NCBI RefSeq assembly: GCF_037450285.1
Contig: NZ_JAQISN010000007.1
Coordinates: forward strand, 19,692-83,691
Direction of reading: 5' to 3'
DNA from: Erwinia sp. SLM-02
Lineage (GTDB): Bacteria > Pseudomonadota > Gammaproteobacteria > Enterobacterales > Enterobacteriaceae
DNA length: 64,000 nt
The first letter of the stretch is position 1, and each line of letters opens with the position of its first letter. This document shows positions 8,379 through 16,261 of this stretch, one piece after another. Both the position numbers and the translations under genes were made by a program. The notes under the pieces were generated by a model. It did no database searches, had not been told where the DNA came from, and was given only the letters and a program-made list of their open reading frames with translations.

Positions 8379-9454
8379 TGACCACAGTAATCCATCTTTT
8401 AGGCTCGGATATACCGCATCATAATCAGACGGTTCTGGGCTTTTTTAACCAGGTGATTTATGACGAGGTGCCCACGGCGGCTCCGCGTCAGTTCTGGCTG
8501 GTTTCGAACCAGCCCTCTGTTGCTGAGCAGTATCCCCGGCTGCAGATCCGCGTCTTCACCGATAAAAGCGCGCTGGCTGAAGCGGTTATCGCACTGGCCC
8601 GCCGGCAGCGTGAGATGCGCTTCTTTTGCCACGGGCAGTTTAATCCTAAGCTCTGGCTGGCGCTGCTGGCAGGTGAGATTTCACGTTCACAGCTTTACTG
8701 GCACATCTGGGGTGCAGACCTGTACGAGGATGCGACCAGCCTGAAGTTCCGCCTGTTCTATCTGCTGCGCCGGCAGGCGCAGAAGCGGGTGGCGCGGGTG
8801 TTTGCCACCCGGGGCGACATTAACCATTTTCACCAGCGCCATCCGGGCGTACCGGCATCGCTGCTCTATTTTCCGACCCGTCTGGCACAGGACGTCCCGA
8901 TCGGGCAGCCGAGGCAGGGGCCAGTCACTATCCTGCTCGGCAACTCGGGGGATGTTAGTAACCGCCATATTCAGGCGCTGGAGGAGATCCATCAGCAGTT
9001 TGGCAATGAGGTGAAGGTGGTTGTGCCGCTCGGTTATCCGGCAAACAACGAAGCGTACATCGCCCGTATCCGTGCCGCAGCCGATGCGTTGTTCACTTCC
9101 GGCCAGGTTGAGCTGCTGACGGAAAAGCTGGCGTTCAGTGACTATCTGCAGCTGATCTCTCGCTGCGATCTCGGCTGGTTTATCTTCGAGCGCCAGCAGG
9201 GGATTGGCACGCTGTGTCTGCTGATTCAGGCCAATATTCCTTTCGTTCTGAATCGTAAGAACCCGTTCTGGCAGGATCTGGTGGAGCAGCAGGTGCCGGT
9301 TCTGTTTACCGGTGACGCGCTGGATGCCGCGACGGTCGGCGAGGCGCAGCGGCAGCTGAGCCTGATGGATAAGCAGCAGATCGCCTTTTTTGAACCGGGC
9401 TATCTGGCAGGCTGGCAGCAGGCGCTGCGGCTGGTGGAAGGAGAAAGCGCATGA
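8378..9454 (+). CDS. wecF: TDP-Fuc4NAc:lipid II Fuc4NAc transferase
   Basis: WecF (RffT) adds the third sugar, Fuc4NAc, to ManNAcA-GlcNAc-PP-undecaprenol at the cytoplasmic membrane face, completing lipid III. The 358 residues match the GT56 family along the whole length, including GSDIPHHN near the N-terminus, FFCHGQFNP, WHIWGADLYE, and FERQQGIGTLCLLIQ near residue 270. It starts at an ATG sharing one base with the wzxE stop and overlaps wzyE by four bases. Confidence 0.94.
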   Translation: MTTVIHLLGSDIPHHNQTVLGFFNQVIYDEVPTAAPRQFWLVSNQPSVAEQYPRLQIRVFTDKSALAEAVIALARRQREMRFFCHGQFNPKLWLALLAGEISRSQLYWHIWGADLYEDATSLKFRLFYLLRRQAQKRVARVFATRGDINHFHQRHPGVPASLLYFPTRLAQDVPIGQPRQGPVTILLGNSGDVSNRHIQALEEIHQQFGNEVKVVVPLGYPANNEAYIARIRAAADALFTSGQVELLTEKLAFSDYLQLISRCDLGWFIFERQQGIGTLCLLIQANIPFVLNRKNPFWQDLVEQQVPVLFTGDALDAATVGEAQRQLSLMDKQQIAFFEPGYLAGWQQALRLVEGESA

Positions 9455-10818
9455 CCCTGTTAGAATTCTCGGGACTGCTGATCGTCTGGCTGCTGGGCGC
9501 AGGGTTTATTCTGACGCTGACCTGGCGTGAGTTTCGCCGGGTGCGGTTTAATTTTAATGTCTTCTTCTCGCTGCTGTTTCTGCTGACCTTTTTCTTCGGC
9601 TTTCCGTTTACCAGCGTGCTGGTATTTGGTTTTGACGTCACCGTTGTGCCGTCGGAATATCTGCTGCAGGCGATGCTGGCGGCAGGCTGCTTCTATGCCA
9701 TTTATTACGTCAGCTATAAAACCCGGCTGCGGGCGCGTACGACAAAGCCGGCGCGTCAGGTCTTCACTATCAATCGCGTCGAGGCCAATCTGAGCTGGAT
9801 GCTGCTGGCGCTGGTGGCGTTGGGCACGGTCAGCGTGTTTTTCATGCATAACGGCTTCCTGCTGTTCAAACTGCACAGCTACAGTCAGATTTTTTCCGCG
9901 GATGTCTCGGGCGTTGCCTTAAAGCGTTTCTTTTACTTCTTTATCCCGGCAATGCTGGTGGTCTACTTCCTGAAGCAGGATTTTCGCGGCTGGCTGCTGT
10001 TTTTAATTAGCACCGTCGTTTTTGGGCTGCTGACCTATGCGATCGTTGGCGGTACGCGCGCCAATATTATTATCGCCTTCGCCCTGTTCCTGTTTATCGG
10101 CATCATCCGCGGCTGGATCACCCTGTGGATGCTGGTGCTGGCGGGCGTCGGCGGTATTGTCGGCATGTTCTGGCTGGCGCTGAAACGCTATAACCTGGAT
10201 GTGAGCGGCTCGGAGGCGTTTTATACCTTCCTCTACCTCACCCGCGATACGTTTTCGCCGTGGGAGAATCTGGGGTTACTGCTGCAAAACTACGACAAAA
10301 TCAGCTTCCAGGGGCTGGCACCAATCGTGCGGGATTTCTACGTGTTTATCCCCAGCTGGCTGTGGCACGGCCGCCCGTCGCTGGTGCTCAACAGTGCGAA
10401 CTACTTCACCTGGGAAGTGCTGGATAACCATTCCGGGCTGGCGATATCACCCACGCTGATTGGGTCCTTGCTGGTGATGGGCGGGGCGCTGTTTATCCCT
10501 CTGGGCGCCGTTGCTGTCGGATTAATTATTAAGTGGTTTGACTGGCTGTATGAGAAAGGCCAGCAGGAACAGAACCGCTATAAGGCTGCCATTCTGCAAA
10601 GCTTCTGCTTTGGTGCGGTGTTTAACATGATTGTACTGGCACGAGAAGGCCTGGATGCGTTTGCCTCCCGGGTCGTGTTCTTCTGTGTCATTTTTGTGGT
10701 CTGTGTGGTGGTGGCGAAGCTGCTTTACTGGTTACTGGATAGCGCCGGACTAATCCGCGACCGTACCGGAATCCACCCGCTGGCCGCGCAGCCCGATGCG
10801 GGTTCCGGGCCGTTTTGA
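9451..10818 (+). CDS. wzyE: ECA polymerase WzyE
   Basis: WzyE polymerises ECA repeat units in the periplasmic leaflet. The 455-residue protein (E. coli about 450) is almost wholly hydrophobic with roughly 11 membrane helices and a larger loop near residues 240-320 containing FIPSWLWHGRPS. It follows wecF with an ATGA overlap. Low sequence conservation is normal for Wzy proteins; the assignment is firm because of operon position and recognisable WzyE segments. Confidence 0.92.
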   Translation: MTLLEFSGLLIVWLLGAGFILTLTWREFRRVRFNFNVFFSLLFLLTFFFGFPFTSVLVFGFDVTVVPSEYLLQAMLAAGCFYAIYYVSYKTRLRARTTKPARQVFTINRVEANLSWMLLALVALGTVSVFFMHNGFLLFKLHSYSQIFSADVSGVALKRFFYFFIPAMLVVYFLKQDFRGWLLFLISTVVFGLLTYAIVGGTRANIIIAFALFLFIGIIRGWITLWMLVLAGVGGIVGMFWLALKRYNLDVSGSEAFYTFLYLTRDTFSPWENLGLLLQNYDKISFQGLAPIVRDFYVFIPSWLWHGRPSLVLNSANYFTWEVLDNHSGLAISPTLIGSLLVMGGALFIPLGAVAVGLIIKWFDWLYEKGQQEQNRYKAAILQSFCFGAVFNMIVLAREGLDAFASRVVFFCVIFVVCVVVAKLLYWLLDSAGLIRDRTGIHPLAAQPDAGSGPF

Positions 10819-10840
10819 TTTCAGACTTAGGGTAAATAAC

Positions 10841-11581
10841 ATGCATGCCTCTGTAACCGTGCCGCAGTATCAAATTCGTGGCCTGACGCTGGCCGGATTT
10901 CGCGATATGGCGGAGTTTGTTGATTACCTCAATCAGGATGGGAAGCTGAAAAGCGGAACGCTGGTGGCGATCAATGCTGAGAAGGTGCTGACGGCGGAGA
11001 ATGATGCCGAAATCTTCCAGCTTATTGCCGCTGCCGAGTACCGTTATGCCGACGGCATCAGCATTGTCCGTTCGATTCGTAAGAAGTACCCACAGGCTCA
11101 GGTGTCCCGGATTGCCGGGGCAGACCTGTGGGAAGCCCTGATGGAGCGTGCAGGGCGTGAGGGCACGCCGGTGTTTTTGATTGGCGGTCGTCCTGACGTC
11201 CTTGAGCAAACCCAGGATAAGCTGCGCCGCCAGTGGAATGTGAACATCGTTGGGGCGCAGGATGGTTACTTCACGCCCGACCAGCGCGATGCGCTGCTGG
11301 CGCGCATTGCTGGCAGTGGGGCAAAGCTGGTGACGGTGGCGATGGGGTCGCCTCGTCAGGAGATCCTGATGCGTGACTGTAAGGCCTTTTATCCGGATGC
11401 GCTGTATATGGGCGTGGGAGGCACGTATGACGTATTTACCGGCCACGTTAAACGTGCCCCCAGAATTTGGCAAAAAATGGGGCTGGAGTGGCTCTATCGC
11501 TTACTTTCGCAGCCATCACGACTGAAACGCCAGCTCAGATTGCTGAAATATCTCAACTATCACTGGAAAGGCGATCTTTAA
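10841..11581 (+). CDS. wecG: UDP-ManNAcA:GlcNAc-PP-undecaprenol transferase
   Basis: WecG (RffM) makes lipid II of ECA. It belongs to GT26 (WecG/TagA/CpsF); visible signatures are VAINAEK, YADGISIVRS, GADLWE, VFLIGG and TVAMGSPRQE, and a C-terminal amphipathic region rich in R/W that is expected to touch the membrane. ATG 10841 with AGGG eight bases upstream gives 246 residues, the E. coli length; an upstream in-frame start at 10796 overlaps wzyE. It is the last ECA gene. yifK, which follows in E. coli, is absent. Confidence 0.94.
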   Translation: MHASVTVPQYQIRGLTLAGFRDMAEFVDYLNQDGKLKSGTLVAINAEKVLTAENDAEIFQLIAAAEYRYADGISIVRSIRKKYPQAQVSRIAGADLWEALMERAGREGTPVFLIGGRPDVLEQTQDKLRRQWNVNIVGAQDGYFTPDQRDALLARIAGSGAKLVTVAMGSPRQEILMRDCKAFYPDALYMGVGGTYDVFTGHVKRAPRIWQKMGLEWLYRLLSQPSRLKRQLRLLKYLNYHWKGDL

Positions 11582-11710
11582 TTCTGGATAAACGATGACG
11601 GTAATGCATTGCTGTTGCGGTTTTTCTGTACGAAAAGGCGGAAAAATGCTGCGAGTTTAGACGGAATGCACAAAGCGTAATCAAACGCGTTTTTTTGTGA
11701 AAAAAGCACT

Positions 11711-11739
11711 GGACAGGTAAGGCTCCTGTCCGTAGTATG
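11711..11739 (+). promoter_or_regulatory. Promoter of the tRNA operon
   Basis: TGGACA (11711-11716) and TAGTAT (11734-11739) are separated by 17 bases and lie 20 bases before the first tRNA. A perfect 7-bp inverted repeat (GGACAGG at 11712-11718 with CCTGTCC at 11726-11732) fills the -35 and spacer. Confidence 0.65.
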
Positions 11740-11759
11740 CACATCCGCAACGGCGCTAC

Positions 11760-11836
<77 letters not shown>

Positions 11837-11908
11837 TTAAGTTTGTGCGCAAGAGCTGCGGTGGTATCATTACCGCGTTATAAGAAGTACGTAGTTGGAA
11901 GTAGTTGT

Positions 11909-11985
11909 GGTGGCTATAGCTCAGTTGGTAGAGCCCTGGATTGTGATTCCAGTTGTCGTGGGTTCGAGTCCCATTAGCCACCCCA
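11909..11985 (+). tRNA. hisR: tRNA-His (GUG)
   Basis: A 77-base gene that includes the encoded extra G at position -1, which pairs with C73 as in all bacterial tRNA-His. Anticodon GTG lies in TTGTGAT; CCA is encoded. Confidence 0.97.
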
Positions 11986-11998
11986 GATTTTGTTGAAT

Positions 11999-12085
11999 GC
12001 GAAGGTGGCGGAATTGGTAGACGCGCTAGCTTCAGGTGTTAGTGTTCTTACGGACGTGAGGGTTCAAGTCCCTCTCTTCGCACCA
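11999..12085 (+). tRNA. leuT: tRNA-Leu (CAG)
   Basis: An 87-base class II tRNA with a long variable arm (around TGTTCTTACGGACG), anticodon CAG in TTCAGGT, acceptor stem GCGAAGG and encoded CCA. It starts 13 bases after tRNA-His. Confidence 0.97.
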
Positions 12086-12115
12086 CAAAATCTTTAAGTG
12101 AAAAGAAGTTATGTT

Positions 12116-12192
12116 CGGCGAGTAGCGCAGCTTGGTAGCGCAACTGGTTTGGGACCAGTGGGTCGGAGGTTCGAATCCTCTCTCGCCGACCA
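12116..12192 (+). tRNA. proM: tRNA-Pro (UGG), first copy
   Basis: A 77-base cloverleaf with acceptor CGGCGAG, anticodon TGG in TTTGGGA and encoded CCA, matching E. coli proM. An identical copy follows 76 bases downstream. Confidence 0.97.
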
Positions 12193-12268
12193 ATTTTAAA
12201 ATCCTGCAGTCGCGGGGTTTTTGCTTAAAGCCTGAGGGTTTTGAGCGATGCAGTAAGGTAGTACAGTT

Positions 12269-12345
12269 CGGCGAGTAGCGCAGCTTGGTAGCGCAACTGG
12301 TTTGGGACCAGTGGGTCGGAGGTTCGAATCCTCTCTCGCCGACCA
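12269..12345 (+). tRNA. tRNA-Pro (UGG), second identical copy
   Basis: Base-for-base identical to the proline tRNA at 12116-12192. The spacer between the copies is not itself repeated, so the identity is limited to the tRNA and a couple of flanking bases. E. coli has one copy here. The operon terminator follows at once. Confidence 0.97.
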
Positions 12346-12352
12346 ATTAAGA

Positions 12353-12380
12353 AACCTGCTTGAAAAAGCAGGTTTTTTTT
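12353..12380 (+). terminator. Terminator of the tRNA operon
   Basis: A perfect 9-bp stem (12353-12361 with 12366-12374) with a GAAA tetraloop runs directly into eight T residues. Confidence 0.92.
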
Positions 12381-12595
12381 CGTTTCTAATTTAACCCTGC
12401 TCTGTTCAGCGGATCCTCGCGTCCATCCGTAAAGCCTCTTTTCCCATCATGGCTCACCAGCACACCGTGTCATGAATCTCCCGTCAACGCTTGTACATCG
12501 CCCGTTCCGGACAGATCCGATCGTTCTGCACACTCTTTTCTTCATCACCCTGACCATCCTCCCGGCCGTTTTCAGTTCATCAGAACATAAGTGTT
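12381..12595 (+). other. Stretch without a recognised gene
   Basis: About 215 bases between the tRNA terminator and the first GlrR-like site of glmZ. I see no convincing open frame, RNA or repeat. In E. coli aslB and aslA occupy this interval; no remnant of them is visible. Confidence 0.6.
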
Positions 12596-12709
12596 TGTCG
12601 CTATTTTGAGACGCATAACATACTGTTTTTAAATAGATTTACCTAACCATGCAATGCTTGTCTCCATTTAGAGACGCTTTTGCCGTGCAGATGTCTACTT
12701 CAGGCGACG
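12596..12709 (+). promoter_or_regulatory. Three GlrR (QseF)-type activator sites upstream of glmZ
   Basis: Three copies of TGTC-N10-GACG occur at 12596-12613, 12659-12676 and 12692-12709. They match the known GlrR consensus TGTC-N10-GACA apart from the last base. Their centres are 63 and 33 bases apart, near whole numbers of helix turns, so all three face the same side. A possible IHF site (AATCAA-N4-ATA, one mismatch) lies at 12757-12769 between them and the sigma-54 promoter. Confidence 0.8.
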
Positions 12710-12797
12710 TTGGTACAGGGCGATGTGATACTAAAAATGATGTTAAATACGATTAAAATCAAATGAATAGAATATTAGGAATTATGGAAGTGCCATT

Positions 12798-12814
12798 CTG
12801 GCACAGGCTGTGCA
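12798..12814 (+). promoter_or_regulatory. Sigma-54 promoter of glmZ
   Basis: CTGGCAC-N6-TGCA gives the -24 GG (12800-12801) and -12 GC (12812-12813) with exactly ten bases between, the canonical RpoN spacing. The predicted start falls on the first base of GlmZ at about 12826. Confidence 0.85.
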
Positions 12815-12825
12815 ACACTATATCT

Positions 12826-13029
12826 GTAGATGCTCATTCCACCTCTTATGTTTGCTGATGCTTCATAAACCTGGGAATGACGCAGAGCCACTTTACGGTA
12901 CCCGTTGTCCAGCCAGCCAATATCGCCAACGCCTTATTGGAATATCGGGCACAACGTTGAGTCGGGTACCAATCGGTTGTCTTAACCGACCTGATCGTTA
13001 CACCTGTCCTCGGGCAGGTGTTTTTTTTT
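12826..13029 (+). ncRNA. glmZ: Small regulatory RNA GlmZ
   Basis: GlmZ is the Hfq-dependent small RNA that activates glmS (glucosamine-6-phosphate synthase) translation and is cleaved by RNase E with the adaptor RapZ. The 5' end GTAGATGCTCATTCC, the block AATGACGCAGAGCC and the glmS-pairing region CACAACGTTGAG (12950-12961) agree with the E. coli RNA, and the location upstream of hemY on the opposite strand is conserved. The 3' end is an intrinsic terminator (stem 13000-13006 with 13015-13021, then nine T). The central part differs from E. coli as expected for a structured RNA. Confidence 0.9.
13000..13029 (+). terminator. Terminator of GlmZ
   Basis: Stem ACACCTG/CAGGTGT with an 8-base loop followed by a run of T residues; it forms the 3' end of the RNA. 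Confidence 0.88.
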
Positions 13030-13040
13030 GCCTGAAGCGA

Positions 13041-13073
13041 AAAAAAACCGCTACCTCAGAAAGGTAGCGGTTT
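13041..13073 (-). terminator. Terminator of hemCDXY
   Basis: A 12-bp stem (13045-13056 with 13062-13073) is followed, reading the minus strand, by a U run from the A tract at 13041-13047. It lies about 50 bases after the hemY stop. Confidence 0.88.
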
Positions 13074-13124
13074 GATCAACCTTCAAACGCAGCGCCAGAG
13101 TGAATAACCGGTGGCGCTGGTCGT

Positions 13125-14315
13125 TCAGGGATTATTTTTCAGCGTCAGTAGCAAACCATCACGGCGCATCGCAGCCGCCTCTTCGGGTTTATGCTGGCGA
13201 TCCAGCGTGTCTGCCAACCAGGCATAGTCAAACGCATCCGGGCGCTGCTTCAGCGCGGCGCGGAAGGCTTCGCTGGCCTGCTCCCACTCACCGTGCTGCA
13301 TCAGCAACTGTCCCAGCGTGCTGTAGAGCAGCGGCGTGGCGCCGTGCTGTTTGATCTGCTGGCGAAGGGCTTTCTCAAGCTGTTCGGGATTACCTGATTT
13401 GAGGCGCGGCATTAACAGCACCAGGCGCTCATCATACTGACGCTTGAGGCCGTCCAGCACGATTTGCTGCGCGGTTTCATGGTCATCACAGACGATAAGA
13501 TGATCCGCCATTGCCACCTGAAGTGCGGTTTCATGGCGCGTTTTGCGGCTCTGATTCTGCCACCAGCGCTTCAGACCATCGCTGCCCTGATCGGCCATGG
13601 CCTGATTCATCAGACCCAGCCAGGCCTGCTGCTGCAGAGCAAGGCGGTGATTGTCATCGCCCAGCTTCACTTTCTCCATCGCGGGCAGAATATCCAGCAG
13701 GGCGCTCCAGGCACCGGTACGAATATAAGCCTGTTCTGCCAGACGCAGCACTTCCGGATGACGCGGGGCGATTTCCAACAGACGATCGATTCCGTGACGA
13801 GCGGCATGATCCTCATTGCGCGCCAGCTGGATACGAACGCGGGTAATCTCCACCGGGAGCGGGTCACCCTCGTTTAGCTCAGTGGCGCGTTCAAGGTGCT
13901 GGTTGGCACGGGCTTCATCACCGCGCTGCTGTGCCGCTTCGGCCGCCAGCAGGTAGTTGATCATCGGCTGATCGGCATGATCCGCATTGCGCGAAAGCAG
14001 CTTTTCAACCTGCTGATGATCGCCTTCTGCCAGCTTCACCAGCGCGGCCTGAGTCTGTCGACGCGCGCTGCGGCGTTTCCTGCCGGTAAACCAGCCACGC
14101 GTGCGGGCTCCGGTACGGAATATGCGTCGCAGCAGCCACTCAATACCCAGGATAACCAGCAGGGACAGGATGAGAATAATCACCAGACCGGTCACGCTGG
14201 TTTCAATATTCCAGCTGTCGGTCTGAATCAGAACGTAGCCCTGATGACCCGCGATCATGGGACCCAGAACGACACCGGCAATCAGCAGAAGAAATAACAG
14301 AAGAACTTTCAGCAT
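13125..14315 (-). CDS. hemY: HemY, tetratricopeptide-repeat inner-membrane protein of the haem operon
   Basis: HemY in enterobacteria is an inner-membrane protein with cytoplasmic-membrane helices near residues 1-20 and 40-60 and a long TPR-like helical region; despite the name it is not the Bacillus oxidase, and it is thought to help later haem steps. The 396 residues (E. coli 398) match along their length, including MIAGHQGYVLIQTD, NYLLAAEAAQQRGDEARANQHLERA and the end KPEEAAAMRRDGL. It starts two bases after the hemX stop and is the last gene of the operon. Confidence 0.93.
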   Translation of the reverse strand: MLKVLLLFLLLIAGVVLGPMIAGHQGYVLIQTDSWNIETSVTGLVIILILSLLVILGIEWLLRRIFRTGARTRGWFTGRKRRSARRQTQAALVKLAEGDHQQVEKLLSRNADHADQPMINYLLAAEAAQQRGDEARANQHLERATELNEGDPLPVEITRVRIQLARNEDHAARHGIDRLLEIAPRHPEVLRLAEQAYIRTGAWSALLDILPAMEKVKLGDDNHRLALQQQAWLGLMNQAMADQGSDGLKRWWQNQSRKTRHETALQVAMADHLIVCDDHETAQQIVLDGLKRQYDERLVLLMPRLKSGNPEQLEKALRQQIKQHGATPLLYSTLGQLLMQHGEWEQASEAFRAALKQRPDAFDYAWLADTLDRQHKPEEAAAMRRDGLLLTLKNNP

Positions 14316-14317
14316 CG

Positions 14318-15454
14318 TTATTCTCCCTGCTGCTGAGCGGCTGGCGACGCAGCGGGCTGTGCCAGCAGATTACGCACGCGCGTCTGCATCAGCTTATCCA
14401 GCAACGGCTGGCTTTCCAGCGAATCCGGTACGTCCATGGAGATGCTCTGCTGGCTCAGTTCGTCCAGCTGATCGAGGAAGGCTTTGGTGCTGGCATCGTT
14501 CGTATCATACCAGGCACGTACCCAACCGGAGACGGTATCAATCGACTGCTTGTAGATTTCATCCTGGTGACGCGGCACGGCCTGGGCGGCAATCAGCAGA
14601 CGCGAGCGGATATTTTCACGCAGATACACATCCTGATTTGGGGCCAGCAGGGGTTCAGCGGTGGCATCGCGGCGGCGGATGGTAATAAAGTCATCCATGA
14701 AGTTATGCCAGCTTTTTACCAGGTTCTGCCGCCATTCGCGTAAGGATGACGACAGTTCGCCACTGTTTTCATCCATTGGCGCATCGTCGTTATCATTGTC
14801 GGCAAGGCGCAGGTTATCAATGCCGTTAGACAGCTGGTTAAGCTTGAGGATGATACCGTCGTAGTCCACCTGGCTGAGCGCGGAGAGGGTACTGATGTCG
14901 TGAGTCAGTGCGCGTCGTGCGTCAAGCAGGCTCGGGTCATTCATATCGGCCAGGCTGGCATCGGCACTTTTCAGCAGCGCGGCGGCCGTTGTCACATCCT
15001 GGTCGCTCCACAGTTTGCGGCCGGCCATTTTGACCAGGTAATCCGCCTGTGACAGCATCCAGGTGTGGATGTCGTTGCCGGAGATGGTTGCCACTTTTTG
15101 CTTCAGCTCATCCAGCTGCTGGCTCAGGGCGGCCTGCTGCTGACGGGCGGTATCCAGCGCCTGAGTCTGCGTGGTTAGCTGCTCGACCAGCGACTGTTTA
15201 TCGCGGGTCGACTGCTGTTGTAAGTCCGCAATCTGGGCCGCCAGCGCCTGGCGCGCTTCTTCCTGCTGTGCAGCCTGATGTTTACCGTTCAGCCACAGGC
15301 CGACGCCCAGCGCTAAGGCGATGGCAATGGCCACCGCGCCCAAAACGACGCCGTGATTTTTTGATTTATCCGAAGGTGGCTGCCCGGAGGTTGAGTCTTT
15401 AACCGCAGGGGCAACGTCTTCAACCATGGCGGAGGAATCTTTTTGTTCCGTCAT
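14318..15454 (-). CDS. hemX: HemX, putative accessory protein of uroporphyrinogen metabolism
   Basis: HemX has an acidic, disordered N-terminus, one membrane helix near residues 36-55, a coiled coil around 60-125 rich in Q and A, and a C-terminal domain. This is the enterobacterial HemX architecture; 378 residues against about 393 in E. coli, the difference lying in the low-complexity ends. Its old annotation as uroporphyrinogen III methyltransferase is not supported by any SAM-binding motif here. Gene order hemC-hemD-hemX-hemY is conserved. Confidence 0.9.
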   Translation of the reverse strand: MTEQKDSSAMVEDVAPAVKDSTSGQPPSDKSKNHGVVLGAVAIAIALALGVGLWLNGKHQAAQQEEARQALAAQIADLQQQSTRDKQSLVEQLTTQTQALDTARQQQAALSQQLDELKQKVATISGNDIHTWMLSQADYLVKMAGRKLWSDQDVTTAAALLKSADASLADMNDPSLLDARRALTHDISTLSALSQVDYDGIILKLNQLSNGIDNLRLADNDNDDAPMDENSGELSSSLREWRQNLVKSWHNFMDDFITIRRRDATAEPLLAPNQDVYLRENIRSRLLIAAQAVPRHQDEIYKQSIDTVSGWVRAWYDTNDASTKAFLDQLDELSQQSISMDVPDSLESQPLLDKLMQTRVRNLLAQPAASPAAQQQGE

Positions 15455-15511
15455 AATGGCTCATCCCATATTTTAAGTGTGATATACCTTAATCTTTCCG
15501 CTCGCGAAATA

Positions 15512-16261
15512 TTAAGCGTATAAGTTCAGTGCGCGCAGCAGCGCGTCATTATCCGCACCCCCGGCGACACAGACGTTCGCCCAGCCCAAATCCCTGGCCA
15601 GAGTGGCTAAACGTTCACTGACGACCACCAGCCGACAGTGCAATAACCATGCATCCCGATCGATTGCGGGAAACAGGGCGTAAAGCTGTTGCAGCATCTC
15701 GCCACTGGTGACCACCAGCGTATCAATACCCCGGTCTCGCCACCGACGGCCTTCTTCAGCCCCGTGGTAATGCTTTGCACAACGTTGATAGCACTCAATA
15801 AACTCTACCTTAGCGCCACGAGTATGCAAAGTTTCCGCCAGCAATTCGCGGCCACCGTTGCCGCGCAGGATCAGAACCTGTTTACCGGCGACCTGCTGAA
15901 GTTCAGGTAACCGGATCAGGACTTCACTGATTTCCTGCTCGTGGGGCCAGACGACCGAATGCCCGCTGACCGCGTGCATCGCCAAAGCGGTACTCCGACC
16001 TATTGCATAATAGTTCAGACTGGCGGGCCAGGTTTTTCCAGACCGCGTTATCGCCGGATTGGCGTAGTGAACGGCATGCTGTGACAGGAGAAAGACCAGA
16101 TCGCCAGGCCCGAGCGCTTCAAGACGTGAGGGAAGGATATCGAGCTGACTCCCCGGCGTGAATTCAATCAGCGGGAATGCCCAGGCAACCTGCCCGCAGC
16201 TACGCAGCCGGCTGACCAGATGGTCAGCCGCCGGTGACGGGCGGGTTACCAGGATATTCAT
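15512..16261 (-). CDS. hemD: Uroporphyrinogen-III synthase
   Basis: HemD cyclises hydroxymethylbilane with inversion of ring D to give uroporphyrinogen III in the cytoplasm. The 249-residue protein begins MNILVTRPSP, typical of the family, and keeps the two alpha/beta domains joined by a linker, with FLLSQHAV, YYAIGRSTA, ILRGNGGRE and DTLVVTSGEML. Sequence conservation is weak in this family, so position directly after hemC with an ATGA overlap is important support. Confidence 0.92.
   Translation of the reverse strand: MNILVTRPSPAADHLVSRLRSCGQVAWAFPLIEFTPGSQLDILPSRLEALGPGDLVFLLSQHAVHYANPAITRSGKTWPASLNYYAIGRSTALAMHAVSGHSVVWPHEQEISEVLIRLPELQQVAGKQVLILRGNGGRELLAETLHTRGAKVEFIECYQRCAKHYHGAEEGRRWRDRGIDTLVVTSGEMLQQLYALFPAIDRDAWLLHCRLVVVSERLATLARDLGWANVCVAGGADNDALLRALNLYA

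Noticed and set aside
12032..12346. 104-codon minus-strand frame across the tRNA genes
   Set aside because: It is antisense to the two proline tRNAs and contains the same peptide twice only because the tRNA is duplicated.
12810..13067. 85-codon plus-strand open frame upstream of hemY
   Set aside because: It lies over the GlmZ RNA and its terminator; the reading frame runs through the T tract and is not conserved in character.
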